A DNA stretch of 64,000 nucleotides from Marinomonas transparens (GTDB taxonomy: Bacteria > Pseudomonadota > Gammaproteobacteria > Pseudomonadales > Marinomonadaceae). Made by a program: the position numbers and the translations under genes. The notes under the pieces are model-generated. The model worked only from the letters and a program-made list of their open reading frames with translations. It ran no database searches and was not told where the DNA came from. The stretch covers positions 105,835 through 169,834 of the forward strand of contig NZ_JAEMNX010000010.1 of assembly GCF_016463975.1 (NCBI RefSeq). The letters run 5' to 3'. Shown here one piece after another: positions 19,516 to 30,746 of the stretch (the first letter of the stretch is position 1; each line of letters opens with the position of its first letter).

Positions 19516-22500
19516 TTATTCCGGACGTTGGCGAGTACTGGCCAATAGTGCACCTAAGCTCGCCGCTTTTGGTTTCACCAGCCAGAACTTACCAATGTAG
19601 TCGTAGAAGTTTTCTAGGACTTCATGTCCCCATTCGCTATCAGTTTCTCGAACATATTCCTCAATCACAGAACGAAGATGCGAACGATATTCTTCGGTTA
19701 ATTCCGTGCCAATACGATGTATTTCCACCAACTCGTGGTTATATTTGTCCACAAAGGTGCGATCTAAATCGAGCACATAAGCAAAACCACCTGTCATGCC
19801 CGCACCAAAGTTGTAACCCGTGCTCCCCAGTACCGTCACCATACCGCCAGTCATGTATTCACAACAGTGATCACCCGCGCCTTCAATGACCGTATGAGCA
19901 CCAGAGTTACGCACCGCAAAGCGTTCCCCAGCGGTACCAGCAGCAAACAACTTACCGCCGGTTGCACCGTATAGGCAGGTGTTACCAATGATCGCCGATT
20001 TTTGCGATTCGAAACGTGAACCACGAGGTGGGCGAATCACCAATTTACCGCCTGTCATGCCTTTACCAACGTAGTCGTTCGCATCCCCATCTAGGTACAT
20101 GTTCAGACCACCCGCATTCCAAACACCAAAACTTTGCCCTGCGGTTCCAGAGAGTTTCAACGTAAGCGGCACATCTGACATGCCTTGGTTACCGTAGCGT
20201 TTGGCAATTTCACCCGATAAACGCGCCCCAATAGAACGGTCACAGTTGGTCACTGGGAATTCGAACTCGCCCCCTTCTTTTTCTTCAATAACGTCTTTTA
20301 CGGTATCCCACATTTTCAAGGCCAGTAGACCTTTGTCATGTGGTGGATTGAAGGCAACTTGGCAATACTGAGGTTTATCTGCCGGGATCGCATCGTTAAA
20401 CAAAATAGGCGATAGATCTAAATTTTGCTGTTTTTCTGTTTCACCCGGTAACAGAGCCAGTAGATCAGTTCGACCAATCAAATCTTGCAACTTAGCAACA
20501 CCAAGCTTCGCCAACCATAGACGCGTGTCTTGTGCCATGAAGCGAAAGAAGTTCTTGATCATCTCTACCGTACCGATAAAGTGATCATCTCGTAGCTGTT
20601 GATCTTGAGTTGCGACACCCGTTGCACAGTTGTTTAGGTGACAAATACGCAAGAATTTACAGCCCATTGCCACCATGGGGGTCGTACCAAAACCAAAACT
20701 TTCGGCCCCTAGAATGGCCGCTTTCACCACATCATAACCGGTTTTCAAACCACCATCGGTTTGTAAACGGATATTGCCACGTAGGTCATTAGAACGCAGC
20801 GCTTGTTGCGCTTCGGCAAGGCCTAGCTCCCATGGAGAACCCGCATGACGAATAGAGGTCAGTGGCGATGCCGCTGTACCGCCGTCGTAGCCAGAAATCG
20901 TAATAAGGTCGGCGTAAGTTTTTGCAACACCCGCAGCGATGGTTCCGACACCCGGTTCAGATACCAGCTTCACAGACACTAGGGCGTCTGGGTTCACTTG
21001 TTTCAAATCAAAAATCAGCTGAGCCAAATCTTCAATAGAGTAAATATCGTGATGGGGTGGCGGTGATATTAAGGTCACACCCGGAACCGCATAGCGAAGG
21101 CGAGCAATCAGTCCATTTACCTTACCACCCGGCAGCTGACCACCTTCACCCGGTTTCGCACCCTGCGCCACTTTGATTTGTAGCACTTCTGCGTTCACTA
21201 GGTATTCTGGTGTCACACCAAAACGACCAGAGGCGATTTGTTTGATCTTAGAGCGACGCTCGGTCCCGTGACGAGCAGGGTCTTCACCACCCTCACCTGA
21301 GTTTGAACGACAGCCTAGTTCGTTCATCGCTTGCGCCAATGCTTCGTGAGCTTCTGGCGACAAAGCACCTAGCGACATACCAGCAGAGTCAAAACGAGGA
21401 AGAATGTCTTCAACTGATTCAACATCGTCAATCGAAATAGAGGTAGCCTTATCTGATAAAGCAAACAGGTCTCGCAACATAGAAGCAGGGCGAGTGTTTA
21501 CAAGTTCGGTGTATTTGCTGAAGTCTTCGAACTTTCCACTGCCTACCGCCGTCTGTAGATTACGCACCACATCTGGGTTAAAGGCATGGTATTCCGCATC
21601 ATGAACGTATTTAAGATAACCGCCCTGTTGAATCGGCTTGCGTAATTTCCAGGCATTGTTCGCCACTGACGCTTGCTCACGTTGGAAATCGATAAAATTC
21701 GCGCCTTCAATACGGCTAGAAACGCCTTTAAAACAAAGCTCAACCACATTGTTCGATAAGCCAATCGCTTCAAACAATTGTGCACCACGATACGAAGCCA
21801 TGGTAGAAATACCCATTTTAGAGAGTATTTTCATCAAGCCTTTGTTAATACCCTTACGATATTTCGCGTGGCAAGCAATCGGGTCACCCAACACTTCGCC
21901 TTTATCAATCATGTCGTTAATCAAACGATACGATAGGTATGGGTAAACCGCTGTGGCGCCAAAGCCGAGTAACACAGCAAATTGATGAGGGTCACGGGCA
22001 AAACCTGTGTCTGCAATGATATTAGAATCACAACGCAGCCCCACTTTGGTCAAGTGGTGATGAACGGCCCCTACCGCCATAGGCGCAGGAATTGGTAAAC
22101 TCCCTTTTGCTAGGTCTCGGTCAGTTAATACGAGAATAACCGCGCCATTTCTCACTTCTTGCTCAGCTTTCACTTGCAAGTTTTTAATGGATTCTTCTAA
22201 GGAAGAGACTGCTGGATCATAGTTGGTATCTAAACGCACTAGGCGAAATCTATGATCATTCATCGCCAATAAGCGGCTAAACTTACGTGGCGACAACAAA
22301 GGCGACGATAGGATAATACGATTAGCGTGTTTTGGTGTTTCTTCGAATAAATTACGCTCTACACCAATACAGGTTTCTAACGACATCACAATCGATTCAC
22401 GTAATGGATCGATGGGTGGATTGGTTACTTGGGCAAATTTCTGACGGAAATAATCAGATACTGGACGAGTCTGACTAGACATAACGGCCATAGGTGTATC

Positions 22501-23967
22501 ATCACCCATGGAACCTACAGCCTCATGGCCGCTTTCGGCTAATGGACGGAAAATCTGCTCCCGCTCTTCAAAAGAGACTTGGAACATCTTCTGGTAGGTC
22601 AGCATTTCGTCTTTAGTGAAAGGTTCAAACTCTTGCGATGATTCCACCAAGATGGTTTCAATTCGAATCCCTTCTTGCTTCAACCACTTTTTATAGGGAT
22701 GCATCGCTTTAAGGCGATTATCAATATCATTCGTGTGTAAAACCTTGCCATTTTGTGTATCTATGACCAGCATTTGCCCCGGTCCAACACGACCTTTAGA
22801 CACAACATCTTCAGGTTTATAATCATAAGTGCCGATTTCAGACGCTAACGTAATAAAGCCATTTTTGGTGATTACCCAACGGGCTGGACGCAAGCCGTTA
22901 CGATCCAACATACAAATCGCATGACGACCATCGGTCATTACCAAACCCGCTGGGCCATCCCATGGTTCCATATGCATCGAATTGTATTCATAGAAAGCAC
23001 GTAACTCTGGGTCCATGTTCTCTACGTTTTGCCATGCTGGTGGAATGATCAAACGCGCCGCACGGAAAATATCCATACCGCCAGTGACCAAGATCTCCAG
23101 CATATTATCCATGGAAGAAGAGTCTGACCCCGTGAGGTTTACTAACGGTTGCAGGTCTTGCAGTTCAGGGATGAGAGGAGAACGTAACTTACTAGCACGA
23201 GCCAATGCCCAGTTGCGGTTACCCTCAATGGTGTTGATCTCACCATTGTGTGCCAACATGCGGAATGGCTGAGCAAGTGGCCATCGAGGCAAGGTATTGG
23301 TAGAGAAGCGCTGGTGGAAAACACAAATCGCTGTTTGCAGTTTTTCATTGCCTAAATCTTTATAAAAAACAGGCAGATCCACTGGCATCATCAATCCCTT
23401 GTATGACAATACCTTGTCAGACAAAGAACAAACGTAGAAATTTTCGTAATGGGCTAAAGCGATTTCCGTTTGACGACGAGCGACAAACAAGCGTGTCGCA
23501 AAGGTACGGGCATCCATACGATTACTATCGATAAACACTTGTTCAATTCGTGGCAAACATTCTTCTGCAATTCGACCAAGACAAGAGGCATCCGTCGGCA
23601 CGTCACGCCAACCAACAACATTCAATTCTTGTTCTTCCAATTGCTTGGTTAGGACCGCACGCTGCTCTGTCGCTAACGCTTCATCTTGATCCAAAAACAC
23701 CATGCCGATGCCATATAAGTCCGACAAGGTATGGCCAAATAAGTTAACCGCTTCACTGCGTAAAAAAGCATCTGGCTTCTGTATAAGAAGACCACAGCCA
23801 TCACCCGTTTTTCCATCGGCAGCAATACCGCCACGGTGTGTCATACATGTCAAAGATTCTATGGCTGTTTTAAGCAGCTCATGACTGGTGTTGCCTTCCA
23901 TATGGGCAATTAAGCCAAAGCCACAGTTGTCTTTGAACTCGCCAGGACGATAAAGGCCTGCATTCAT
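19516..23967 (-). CDS. gltB: Glutamate synthase (NADPH) large subunit
   Basis: GltB makes glutamate from 2-oxoglutarate and glutamine-derived ammonia. The protein has 1483 residues from ATG 23967. Cys15 ([10 protein letters not shown]) is the N-terminal nucleophile of the class II amidotransferase domain after removal of the short propeptide. The central and FMN-binding synthase domains follow ([28 protein letters not shown]), the 3Fe-4S cysteines are near [15 protein letters not shown], and the C-terminal beta-helix (GGX) domain ends the protein. I rejected an upstream frame extension of 41 codons because [18 protein letters not shown] is the normal Pseudomonas-type start and GGGAG precedes it. 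Confidence 0.97.
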   Translation of the reverse strand: MNAGLYRPGEFKDNCGFGLIAHMEGNTSHELLKTAIESLTCMTHRGGIAADGKTGDGCGLLIQKPDAFLRSEAVNLFGHTLSDLYGIGMVFLDQDEALATEQRAVLTKQLEEQELNVVGWRDVPTDASCLGRIAEECLPRIEQVFIDSNRMDARTFATRLFVARRQTEIALAHYENFYVCSLSDKVLSYKGLMMPVDLPVFYKDLGNEKLQTAICVFHQRFSTNTLPRWPLAQPFRMLAHNGEINTIEGNRNWALARASKLRSPLIPELQDLQPLVNLTGSDSSSMDNMLEILVTGGMDIFRAARLIIPPAWQNVENMDPELRAFYEYNSMHMEPWDGPAGLVMTDGRHAICMLDRNGLRPARWVITKNGFITLASEIGTYDYKPEDVVSKGRVGPGQMLVIDTQNGKVLHTNDIDNRLKAMHPYKKWLKQEGIRIETILVESSQEFEPFTKDEMLTYQKMFQVSFEEREQIFRPLAESGHEAVGSMGDDTPMAVMSSQTRPVSDYFRQKFAQVTNPPIDPLRESIVMSLETCIGVERNLFEETPKHANRIILSSPLLSPRKFSRLLAMNDHRFRLVRLDTNYDPAVSSLEESIKNLQVKAEQEVRNGAVILVLTDRDLAKGSLPIPAPMAVGAVHHHLTKVGLRCDSNIIADTGFARDPHQFAVLLGFGATAVYPYLSYRLINDMIDKGEVLGDPIACHAKYRKGINKGLMKILSKMGISTMASYRGAQLFEAIGLSNNVVELCFKGVSSRIEGANFIDFQREQASVANNAWKLRKPIQQGGYLKYVHDAEYHAFNPDVVRNLQTAVGSGKFEDFSKYTELVNTRPASMLRDLFALSDKATSISIDDVESVEDILPRFDSAGMSLGALSPEAHEALAQAMNELGCRSNSGEGGEDPARHGTERRSKIKQIASGRFGVTPEYLVNAEVLQIKVAQGAKPGEGGQLPGGKVNGLIARLRYAVPGVTLISPPPHHDIYSIEDLAQLIFDLKQVNPDALVSVKLVSEPGVGTIAAGVAKTYADLITISGYDGGTAASPLTSIRHAGSPWELGLAEAQQALRSNDLRGNIRLQTDGGLKTGYDVVKAAILGAESFGFGTTPMVAMGCKFLRICHLNNCATGVATQDQQLRDDHFIGTVEMIKNFFRFMAQDTRLWLAKLGVAKLQDLIGRTDLLALLPGETEKQQNLDLSPILFNDAIPADKPQYCQVAFNPPHDKGLLALKMWDTVKDVIEEKEGGEFEFPVTNCDRSIGARLSGEIAKRYGNQGMSDVPLTLKLSGTAGQSFGVWNAGGLNMYLDGDANDYVGKGMTGGKLVIRPPRGSRFESQKSAIIGNTCLYGATGGKLFAAGTAGERFAVRNSGAHTVIEGAGDHCCEYMTGGMVTVLGSTGYNFGAGMTGGFAYVLDLDRTFVDKYNHELVEIHRIGTELTEEYRSHLRSVIEEYVRETDSEWGHEVLENFYDYIGKFWLVKPKAASLGALLASTRQRPE

Positions 23968-24436
23968 ACACCAACTCCCAAAGTTGAAACGTAAAATAAT
24001 ATGATCTGAATTTGAGTATCCGGATGGCTGGGCGCTGAAGCGTAAAAAATCGCTTCGAGAATGATTACTATTTACCCTAAAGACCATCAAAATGGACGGT
24101 CATACTACCTCGCAGGTGCCTACTACTCAAATCGATAGCAGGCTGTTTTATGTTACTTTTGTGGTTTTTAAAGGGGGTTTAGCAGTAAATAACTGCGTGT
24201 GAGAGAATTATCTATGGTTGGAGTTTTTTCAAACAGAAAATTCCACTGTTCATCGATGTTTTTCAGAGAATTATGGTGAATTTTACTAAATTTAGTCCGT
24301 TTAGATAAAAATTGACGAAACAAGACAAAGATCAACCCTGCGATGGTCTGTTTCTTCATTTATCAAAGTCATTGAGCACACGCAAAAGTATCCCGGCGTG
24401 TCCGACAGCAAGACTAACTAGCTGTAAAGAGGCCAT
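23968..24436. other. Gene-free region upstream of gltB
   Basis: A 469-base stretch that is notably AT-rich between gltB and the DamX-like gene. It must carry the gltB promoter. A 63-codon frame at 24168-24359 (minus strand) lacks a ribosome-binding site and recognisable features, so I did not call it. I see no strong terminator for the DamX-like gene and no clear riboswitch fold. Confidence 0.5.
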
Positions 24437-25993
24437 TTATTGAACCTTTTTAATGTCATCCTGTATGCCACGGGCATTACGAGCCCAAGGATTTAAATCA
24501 CGGATATCTTTAGGCAGGGTTTCGGCGGCGGCAATCGCTTCACTACGGTTACGATAAACTCCATACACCACAACAAACCAATCCTTGCCGTTATGTATTG
24601 ACTTAAAATACCCAAAAGCATCAACACTACCCTGATCACGAATGAACTCTTTAACCGTACTCTGATTATGAGTTCCCAATAGTTGCAAAGTGTAGCGATT
24701 AGGGTTTTGCGTTAACCACCATTGGGTTTTATCAAAGGGGTCTGTTTCCGTTTTCAGTTCAGTCTTTTCACTAGGAACGACAGTCGGAGCAGCCACTGGA
24801 GGAACAGACTTAGGTTGTGGTGGCGCTTCTGTACGAATAGGGACTTCAGCACGAATAGGAGCGGTAGTCACTGTCGGCGCAATGACCGCTGCCACTTTTG
24901 ACTGTTCGGTGTTTGCCGGTTTCACTTCCGGTTCACCTATGCCCGTTGGTATCGGAGGCAAAATAATGTCACCGCCTTGACCAATTTTACGCTGCATAGC
25001 ATCAATACGAGCAATGGTTTCAGCGGAGGATTGCCCTTGTCGCGGACTAAGGGGAATCACATTAGAGGTTCTGTCTGTCACCACAGGCGTTTTTTCATCA
25101 TCTGAATCATTAAACAAAACGGCCATCAAAATACCTAACATGACGACAGACAACATGGCCATATGGGCTAATGGAAAGCCCAACGCAAGATTAAAACGCC
25201 CACCAGCCTTTGCTGATTTCCCACCATTACCCATTATCTTTTGTGCAATCTGGTTAATCGCTCCCGGATAACCACCAGAGTCTTGGTGAATTTGTTTAAT
25301 CTGTTTCTCATCGAAAGGCAGGTTAATACCACCACCAACAGCACGAACTCGATGCAGCAAATAAGCTCGTGTTTGCTCTAAAGAATAAGGCGCTAAAGTC
25401 AGAGTATGGCTAAGTTGCTCATAACGAGCCCCTTGATAGGAATCCAGATTACGCGCTAAAGAATATTCACTAAATAGAGCAACATGAGGCACGGTTTGAT
25501 TATCGGTTGCTAGAGACATCATATCCAACAACATGCTAATGGCGTCGGTATGTAATTCTTGAGCATTATCTATCAAGATAAGCGCCGATTGACCTTTTTC
25601 ATCTAGATCATGGGAAAACTTAAGTAAAGGGCCAAAGGTGGCCTCATTAGGCGGTTGAGTGAAGTGCCCTGCAAAACCTGCATAAATAGCCTGCAACAGC
25701 TGACCAGCAGTCATCAATATAGTGCCCTTCACATGGCTGATCACAGTCGAGTCATCTTGATGACGAGCAAATTCCATCAAAAAACGGCTTTTTCCACTAC
25801 CCTGTGGGCCTTGAATAACAGATAATAAATTGCTGTATCGACTTAAATGCTCAAGTAAAGCCAGTTGTTGATTACCCTCTTCCGAAGCAAAGTAAGCAGA
25901 AGTATCTTTCGAGCCAAAAGGGTCTCTCAGCGTTGCTTTAGGCGGCTGATTTAAGGCATCTTCTAGGTCAAACGAAAAGTCAGACTTCGGCAT
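24437..25993 (-). CDS. damX: DamX-like protein: AAA ATPase domain, one TM segment and C-terminal SPOR domain
   Basis: A 518-residue inner-membrane protein related to E. coli DamX, which binds septal peptidoglycan through its SPOR domain. Here the N-terminal domain is an ExeA/AAA-22 type ATPase: Walker A QGPQGSGKS at about 60-68 and Walker B LILIDNAQEL at about 136. A transmembrane helix sits at about 274-293, followed by a long Pro/Thr-rich periplasmic linker and the SPOR domain (YTLQLLGTHNQ to about residue 505, with FVVVYGVYRNRSEA). The order damX-aroB-aroK is conserved in gammaproteobacteria. ATG 25993 has GAAGGA upstream. It ends 469 bases before gltB. Confidence 0.9.
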   Translation of the reverse strand: MPKSDFSFDLEDALNQPPKATLRDPFGSKDTSAYFASEEGNQQLALLEHLSRYSNLLSVIQGPQGSGKSRFLMEFARHQDDSTVISHVKGTILMTAGQLLQAIYAGFAGHFTQPPNEATFGPLLKFSHDLDEKGQSALILIDNAQELHTDAISMLLDMMSLATDNQTVPHVALFSEYSLARNLDSYQGARYEQLSHTLTLAPYSLEQTRAYLLHRVRAVGGGINLPFDEKQIKQIHQDSGGYPGAINQIAQKIMGNGGKSAKAGGRFNLALGFPLAHMAMLSVVMLGILMAVLFNDSDDEKTPVVTDRTSNVIPLSPRQGQSSAETIARIDAMQRKIGQGGDIILPPIPTGIGEPEVKPANTEQSKVAAVIAPTVTTAPIRAEVPIRTEAPPQPKSVPPVAAPTVVPSEKTELKTETDPFDKTQWWLTQNPNRYTLQLLGTHNQSTVKEFIRDQGSVDAFGYFKSIHNGKDWFVVVYGVYRNRSEAIAAAETLPKDIRDLNPWARNARGIQDDIKKVQ

Positions 25994-26023
25994 ACTCGTC
26001 CTTCAACAATAATTACAGGAGTG

Positions 26024-27130
26024 CTAAGCAAGACTGGCTTGCTTACTCACCTCAAGCGCGTCTAACAGGCACGCATTAAAATCGTCCATCGGAAAATCCG
26101 ACGTGACTATCGCCTCACCCATACTACCGAGCAAAACCAAACGCAGGCTACCGTCTAACACTTTTTTATCCAGCACCATACGCTCGATAAAACTTTCCAA
26201 CGTCATCTCAACAGGAGGCAAAATAGGCAGTTTAGCGGCTTCAAACAACGCCACAGATCTGCTTACGTCCTGTTCAGTCAAATTTCCCATACGCCAAGAT
26301 AAATCAACGGCTAAAAAGCAACCTGCGGCCACTGCTTCACCATGTAACCACTTGCCATAACCCATCTCAGTTTCAATCGCATGACCAAAAGTATGACCAA
26401 GATTTAAGATAGCACGAATGCCGCCTTCTTTTTCATCCTGCGCAACAACATCGGCCTTTGCTAAACAAGAACGATAGATAGCCTCACTGATTTTGTCGTT
26501 ATCAAGCGCCATCAGCTGATCCATTTCTTGCTCAAGCCAATCAAAAAACTCAGCATCACAGATCAAACCATATTTAATAACTTCCGCCATGCCCGCAGAC
26601 AGTTCTCGCTGGGGTAAGCTTAATAAAGTTTCAGTATCAATAATCACTGCTTGAGGCTGATAAAAAGCCCCAATCATATTTTTACCGAGGGGGTGATTCA
26701 CTCCGGTTTTACCGCCAACAGATGAATCTACTTGAGATAAAAGCGTAGTTGGCACCTGGATAAAGGGCACGCCTCGTTGATAGGTTGCCGCCGCATAACC
26801 AGCCATATCGCCCACAACACCACCACCTAACGCAACAATAGTGGTCGTTCGATTATGCTTAGCTTCTAATAATGCCGTCATAATGCTGGCATAAGTATCT
26901 AGCGTTTTATAGGTTTCACCATCCGGTAAAATGCAAACATCAACTTTATAGTCTGTCGATAACATGGCGACCATGGCATCTAAATACAAAGGGGCGATAG
27001 TTTCATTAGTCACTATCATCACTTGTTTGCCATGAATGGCCTTATCAAATAACGCCTTTTGCTGGCGAATGCCACTACCTATGTAGATAGGATAGCTACG
27101 TTCGCCTAAATCAACGTTTAATGTACGCAT
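26024..27130 (-). CDS. aroB: 3-dehydroquinate synthase
   Basis: AroB converts DAHP to 3-dehydroquinate, step two of the shikimate pathway, using NAD and a divalent metal. The protein has 368 residues, normal for the family. The NAD-binding stretch [13 protein letters not shown] (about 100-112), the substrate/metal region [16 protein letters not shown] and the metal ligands in [11 protein letters not shown] (about 245-255) are present. Its start ATG 27130 overlaps the aroK stop by one base (TAATG), so the two are translationally coupled. The gene order aroK-aroB-damX is the standard gammaproteobacterial one. Confidence 0.97.
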   Translation of the reverse strand: MRTLNVDLGERSYPIYIGSGIRQQKALFDKAIHGKQVMIVTNETIAPLYLDAMVAMLSTDYKVDVCILPDGETYKTLDTYASIMTALLEAKHNRTTTIVALGGGVVGDMAGYAAATYQRGVPFIQVPTTLLSQVDSSVGGKTGVNHPLGKNMIGAFYQPQAVIIDTETLLSLPQRELSAGMAEVIKYGLICDAEFFDWLEQEMDQLMALDNDKISEAIYRSCLAKADVVAQDEKEGGIRAILNLGHTFGHAIETEMGYGKWLHGEAVAAGCFLAVDLSWRMGNLTEQDVSRSVALFEAAKLPILPPVEMTLESFIERMVLDKKVLDGSLRLVLLGSMGEAIVTSDFPMDDFNACLLDALEVSKQASLA

Positions 27131-27678
27131 TATGATTCTGTTTTCTCCATTGTCAGATGACGCTGTATAGCATCAACTAGTTTATTAACGACATGCTTAG
27201 GATGACGCGAGTCAGTTTCAACAATAAGCGTTGCAACTTCCCGATAAAGAGGATCACGTACAGCAAATAGTTTTTTGAGAGTGGCCTTAGGGTCACCGGT
27301 TTGCAGTAGAGGACGATGACTACTTTTAGAAGTGCGATGTAATTGCTGAGCAACTGAGGCATATAAATACACCACTAGAGCATCATTACGGAGAATGCTT
27401 CGATTCTCCTCACGCATCACAATACCGCCACCTGTTGCAAGAACCATATCACTGGCATTTTCTTGCACCATGGTTTTTAACACTTGCGTTTCGCGTCTAC
27501 GAAAGCCGTCTTCACCTTCTTTGTCAAAAATCCAGGGGATGTCGGCCCCTGCATTTTCTTCTATGACTTTATCTGAGTCATAGAACTCTTTGCCCAGAGC
27601 TTGCGCAAGTAAACGGCCTATCGTCGTTTTACCAGCACCCATCGGGCCCACTAAAATAATTTTTGGGGCTTTTATCAT
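27130..27678 (-). CDS. aroK: Shikimate kinase I
   Basis: AroK phosphorylates shikimate at the 3-hydroxyl. The protein of 182 residues has the Walker [13 protein letters not shown] (about 11-22), the shikimate-binding DSD and [11 protein letters not shown] patterns, and GGGIV (about 78). ATG 27678 is chosen because [14 protein letters not shown] matches family N-termini; a TTG three codons upstream (27687) cannot be excluded and neither has a good ribosome-binding site. The stop overlaps the aroB start. The gene lies 42 bases after the secretin gene on the same strand, so the whole pilus-like set and aroKB may form one operon. Confidence 0.96.
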   Translation of the reverse strand: MIKAPKIILVGPMGAGKTTIGRLLAQALGKEFYDSDKVIEENAGADIPWIFDKEGEDGFRRRETQVLKTMVQENASDMVLATGGGIVMREENRSILRNDALVVYLYASVAQQLHRTSKSSHRPLLQTGDPKATLKKLFAVRDPLYREVATLIVETDSRHPKHVVNKLVDAIQRHLTMEKTES

Positions 27679-27720
27679 TGAATTCAATTACATCGAAATT
27701 AAGCAGGTTTCGGCCGCAGC

Positions 27721-28884
27721 CTAGTTAACTGACATTTGTAGCAGCTTTGGTGTAATAAATACAAGTAATTCAACCTTTTCTTGCTGCTGAGACGTCCTTT
27801 TAAACAAAGCACCCAACAATGGAATATCACTAAATATGGGAACATGGCTTTCAGACTCAATACGTTCTTCTCTAAAAATACCACCTAACACCAGTGTTTC
27901 TTGGTTCTTTACAACCACCTGAGTATTCAAGCGATTGGTCTCCAAACTCGGCACCCCATTCACCAGATCACCGACAAAATCTTGATGAATATTCAGCTCT
28001 AACAAGATTTGCCCACCCTCTTTAACAAAAGGTGTCACCTCTAACATCAATGCCGCTTGGCGGAATTCAACATGCACATTATCGTCACTCACAGTTTGAT
28101 AAGGCACTTCCGTTCCAGACTCAATACGGGCAGGCTGCCCCTCCGATGTCACTATTTTCGGTTTCGACAATATATTCGCCATGCCTTCGCTTTCTAACAT
28201 ATCTAAGGTAAAAGCCAATAGACCAGAACCGCCATTCAGATCTGTAGACAAGCTAGAAGTCGGTGCCAGCGCACCCAAATCAATTGCCCCACCAACAGAA
28301 GAGCGCACACCATCCGCTAACTGGGCCTGCCAGTTCACTCCAAACTGAGATTGAGCAGAAGTACTGACTTGGGCTATCTGTGCACTAATTTCAATTTGCC
28401 TAAGGGGAATATCCAACCAAGCAAGGGTGGCTTGTAACCCCTCCATTGACCGACAAGCATAAGTAATAATCGAATTAGTCCTATCATCGACAACCAAAGA
28501 AACAGGAGGATATAGAGTTTGCAAATGCTTACCAACAACACTTGCCTTAGCATGTTTCAGCATCCAGTAAGAACGTTGACAGCTCACTTCCTCTGGGGAT
28601 TTTTTGTTAGGCATCAAAACCGCCACATTGCCCTGCCAACGCAGCTTAATATTAGGTTGCTGCGCCACGGCTTCCATCACCTCCTTCCAGCTAGCATCCT
28701 TAATAGATAAGGTCAGAACCTCATCAATTTCCGGGCTCATTACCAAGCTTTCATGCATTTGCGCCGCTAACCAAGGCAACACCTCTTGCAACGAACGGGA
28801 TTCAAAAAGCACGTCCATGGCTTGACTGAGTCGAGGCAACAACAGAAAACTAATCAATACTAAACAGCGAGTAACTTGAATCAT
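27721..28884 (-). CDS. Short PilQ/HofQ-type secretin
   Basis: An outer-membrane secretin of 387 residues, much shorter than PilQ of twitching bacteria (about 700) and close to HofQ/ComE, the DNA-uptake secretins beside aroK in E. coli and Haemophilus. It begins with a signal peptide (to about residue 22), an STN/N0-like domain (VLFESRSLQEVLPWL to about 80), and an N1 domain. The secretin core follows, with VPYQT near residue 250, ETLVLGGIFREER, VPIFSDIPLLGALFK and VFITPKLL at the end. No AMIN peptidoglycan-binding domain is present. I chose ATG 28884 with GGGAGAAG upstream; the open frame extends 34 codons further, across the previous gene's end. Confidence 0.87.
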   Translation of the reverse strand: MIQVTRCLVLISFLLLPRLSQAMDVLFESRSLQEVLPWLAAQMHESLVMSPEIDEVLTLSIKDASWKEVMEAVAQQPNIKLRWQGNVAVLMPNKKSPEEVSCQRSYWMLKHAKASVVGKHLQTLYPPVSLVVDDRTNSIITYACRSMEGLQATLAWLDIPLRQIEISAQIAQVSTSAQSQFGVNWQAQLADGVRSSVGGAIDLGALAPTSSLSTDLNGGSGLLAFTLDMLESEGMANILSKPKIVTSEGQPARIESGTEVPYQTVSDDNVHVEFRQAALMLEVTPFVKEGGQILLELNIHQDFVGDLVNGVPSLETNRLNTQVVVKNQETLVLGGIFREERIESESHVPIFSDIPLLGALFKRTSQQQEKVELLVFITPKLLQMSVN

Positions 28885-28927
28885 TTTCTTCTCCCTTTCT
28901 TCCTCACGTCCACTACAAGCAAGAGCA

Positions 28928-29644
28928 TTAGTTTGCCTTTTCAATATTCTCTGCTTGCATGGTACTGAGCACTTCTTTCTTACCATCCTTTGTAATCAAA
29001 GTAATCCTGTCATATAACACCTGATCAACCGTCATTGCGGCTTGAGGCAACCAATCCCCTTCACTCACCCAACGCTTTGCTTGCTTGTATTGTAGTAAAG
29101 CCGACGCCTGATTATCCGTATGCAAAATCGAAAGCAACTTCCACTCTCGCTCAGCAAAACGACCAGTATGTGATTGAATAGGTAACCAATAATGGGACGC
29201 TATACCTTTACGGGGAGCCAGAACATCAAACGATAGATGTCCAAACCAGTTACCATCAAATCGATTTTGCCAAACAACAGAAGAAAGCTTTAAAGCAACC
29301 TGTTCTTCGACGTACTCAAGTAAAGTTTGCCACCTGACTAAAGAAGCACCGCCTTCAACCCCCCATTGTCTTGGCACGCCTTCCTTAGAAGCGATCACCT
29401 GATGAGATACCCACTCGTCAGTGATGAAAGACGAAGACTCTAATTTTTGCGCCTGATAAAGCGCTTTCTGCCAGTTTTTTATCGCCCGATTCTTAAGCCT
29501 ATTCTGATAAGTAACCTCTTGGTAAGCATTATTCAGGAAGGGGTACCAAGCAGCCAACTGCAGCACGATCAAAAGAAACACAATCGAAGGGGTAATAGGA
29601 AAGCAACGTTGAACATCAATTTTTAGAAATCGAAATAGCCACAT
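28928..29644 (-). CDS. PilO/PilP-like (or GspM/GspC-like) inner-membrane pilus or DNA-uptake assembly protein
   Basis: A 238-residue protein with a single N-terminal transmembrane helix (about residues 18-37, PSIVFLLIVLQLAAWYPF), a helical stretch, and a periplasmic region. The last 45 residues (WVSEGDWLPQAAMTVDQVLYDRITLITKDG) resemble the small beta-domain of PilP/GspC HR proteins: G-D-x-L, then DRITL, then a short E-V-L strand. The position between a GspL-like gene and a secretin supports a PilO plus PilP role in one polypeptide. I chose ATG 29644 with AGAGG upstream, giving a 29-base overlap with the preceding gene; a start at 29680 is possible. Weak similarity, so the assignment is inferential. 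Confidence 0.6.
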   Translation of the reverse strand: MWLFRFLKIDVQRCFPITPSIVFLLIVLQLAAWYPFLNNAYQEVTYQNRLKNRAIKNWQKALYQAQKLESSSFITDEWVSHQVIASKEGVPRQWGVEGGASLVRWQTLLEYVEEQVALKLSSVVWQNRFDGNWFGHLSFDVLAPRKGIASHYWLPIQSHTGRFAEREWKLLSILHTDNQASALLQYKQAKRWVSEGDWLPQAAMTVDQVLYDRITLITKDGKKEVLSTMQAENIEKAN

Positions 29645-30587
29645 CGACAACCTCTTCTTGCCCTCCAGATAAGGGCTCATCAGAACTCAACCGTTCCATC
29701 TTCCACTGCCATTCCGGCTGTTTTTCACGCCATGAATCTAACAATAAAGCAGCGTCATCTTCTGCTAACGTTAACATCACCACTGCCGTTAACGCATTGC
29801 CTTCGACAGAGTTCAAACGCACCGATATAGGTAACCCCTGCGTTAGCTTTAACGCAATATCTGACGCACTATGCAGGGAATCATTCGACGACCAACTGGA
29901 CTGCGTCACCATGATTTGTTGACGCTCAAACAGTACATCACGAGATTGCTTATTCCAGCTATCAAAACAAAGATAAGCAATAAGGTTAACTAGTAAACTA
30001 ATAGAAGCTAAACAAGCAATAAGCCGCCTAAACTCCTGACGCTTTTCTTTTTCAGGCTGATAAGCCTGTAAAGATTGCTGCACGAACCAGCGCCAAGGTT
30101 TTTTCTCTCGTTGTGCATTTAGCCACTGTTTATGTGGCACCAATAGGCAGCTCATACCGCGCTGTTTAAATGGCGAACAAAACAAATCTGCCTGCTCCCC
30201 CGTACAGGTAAACACCATTAATCGAGTATGTTGACCTTGTACTACTTTCTGTCGATAACTAAAACGTAGATTTTCTGGCGGGGCGAAGGCATCTTCCACA
30301 GCATAGGTCAGCGCGACTAACGGCGCCAACTTAGGAGGAATAAGGTGATCTACTTCATGCTCAGAAATGGATAACCAGTCATCAGGCACGACCACTACCA
30401 CATTTTTTATTCTTTCATTCTGTTCAGAAAACAGCCTATTTTGCATCGCCTCAATTCGTGATGCATCAGGAACAAGCGCATCACCCGGCGGTAACAAGCC
30501 GCTTGCTATAGGCACTTTGTGGGAATCAAATAGACTGCATTGTGTCGTAGAGTAAACAGCGACAAAAAACGAAGAAATAAGTGTCAT
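29616..30587 (-). CDS. GspL-like (PilM-PilN fusion type) pilus or DNA-uptake assembly protein
   Basis: A 323-residue protein with a cytoplasmic N-terminal domain (about 1-165; motif VVVVPDDWLSISEHEV, then LVALTYAVEDAFAPPENLRFSY, the GspL-like pattern), one transmembrane helix at about 190-210 and a periplasmic ferredoxin-like domain to the end. This is the GspL architecture, equivalent to PilM joined to PilN. The residues needed for ATP binding in PilM are not recognisable. It is divergent from the PBP1A gene, where pilM/hofM normally starts. ATG 30587 has AAGGATG upstream. Sequence divergence is high, so function rests on architecture and context. Confidence 0.62.
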   Translation of the reverse strand: MTLISSFFVAVYSTTQCSLFDSHKVPIASGLLPPGDALVPDASRIEAMQNRLFSEQNERIKNVVVVVPDDWLSISEHEVDHLIPPKLAPLVALTYAVEDAFAPPENLRFSYRQKVVQGQHTRLMVFTCTGEQADLFCSPFKQRGMSCLLVPHKQWLNAQREKKPWRWFVQQSLQAYQPEKEKRQEFRRLIACLASISLLVNLIAYLCFDSWNKQSRDVLFERQQIMVTQSSWSSNDSLHSASDIALKLTQGLPISVRLNSVEGNALTAVVMLTLAEDDAALLLDSWREKQPEWQWKMERLSSDEPLSGGQEEVVDVAISISKN

Positions 30588-30746
30588 AATTCATCCTTGA
30601 AGTAATCAACATAAAATGTATAGCTGTATCTGTCTTCCTGACATGCTCATTCGCAAGATAACACGATTTACTACAAAGTAACCATCTACTCTAAGGCGTT
30701 CTATAGGTATAATGCCTATTTCTCCACCCCTCTAAATTGGATTGGT

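Noticed and set aside
24168..24359. 63-codon frame on the minus strand between gltB and the damX-like gene
   Set aside because: No ribosome-binding site before its ATG, no recognisable domain and AT-rich low-complexity sequence; probably spurious inside the gltB promoter region.
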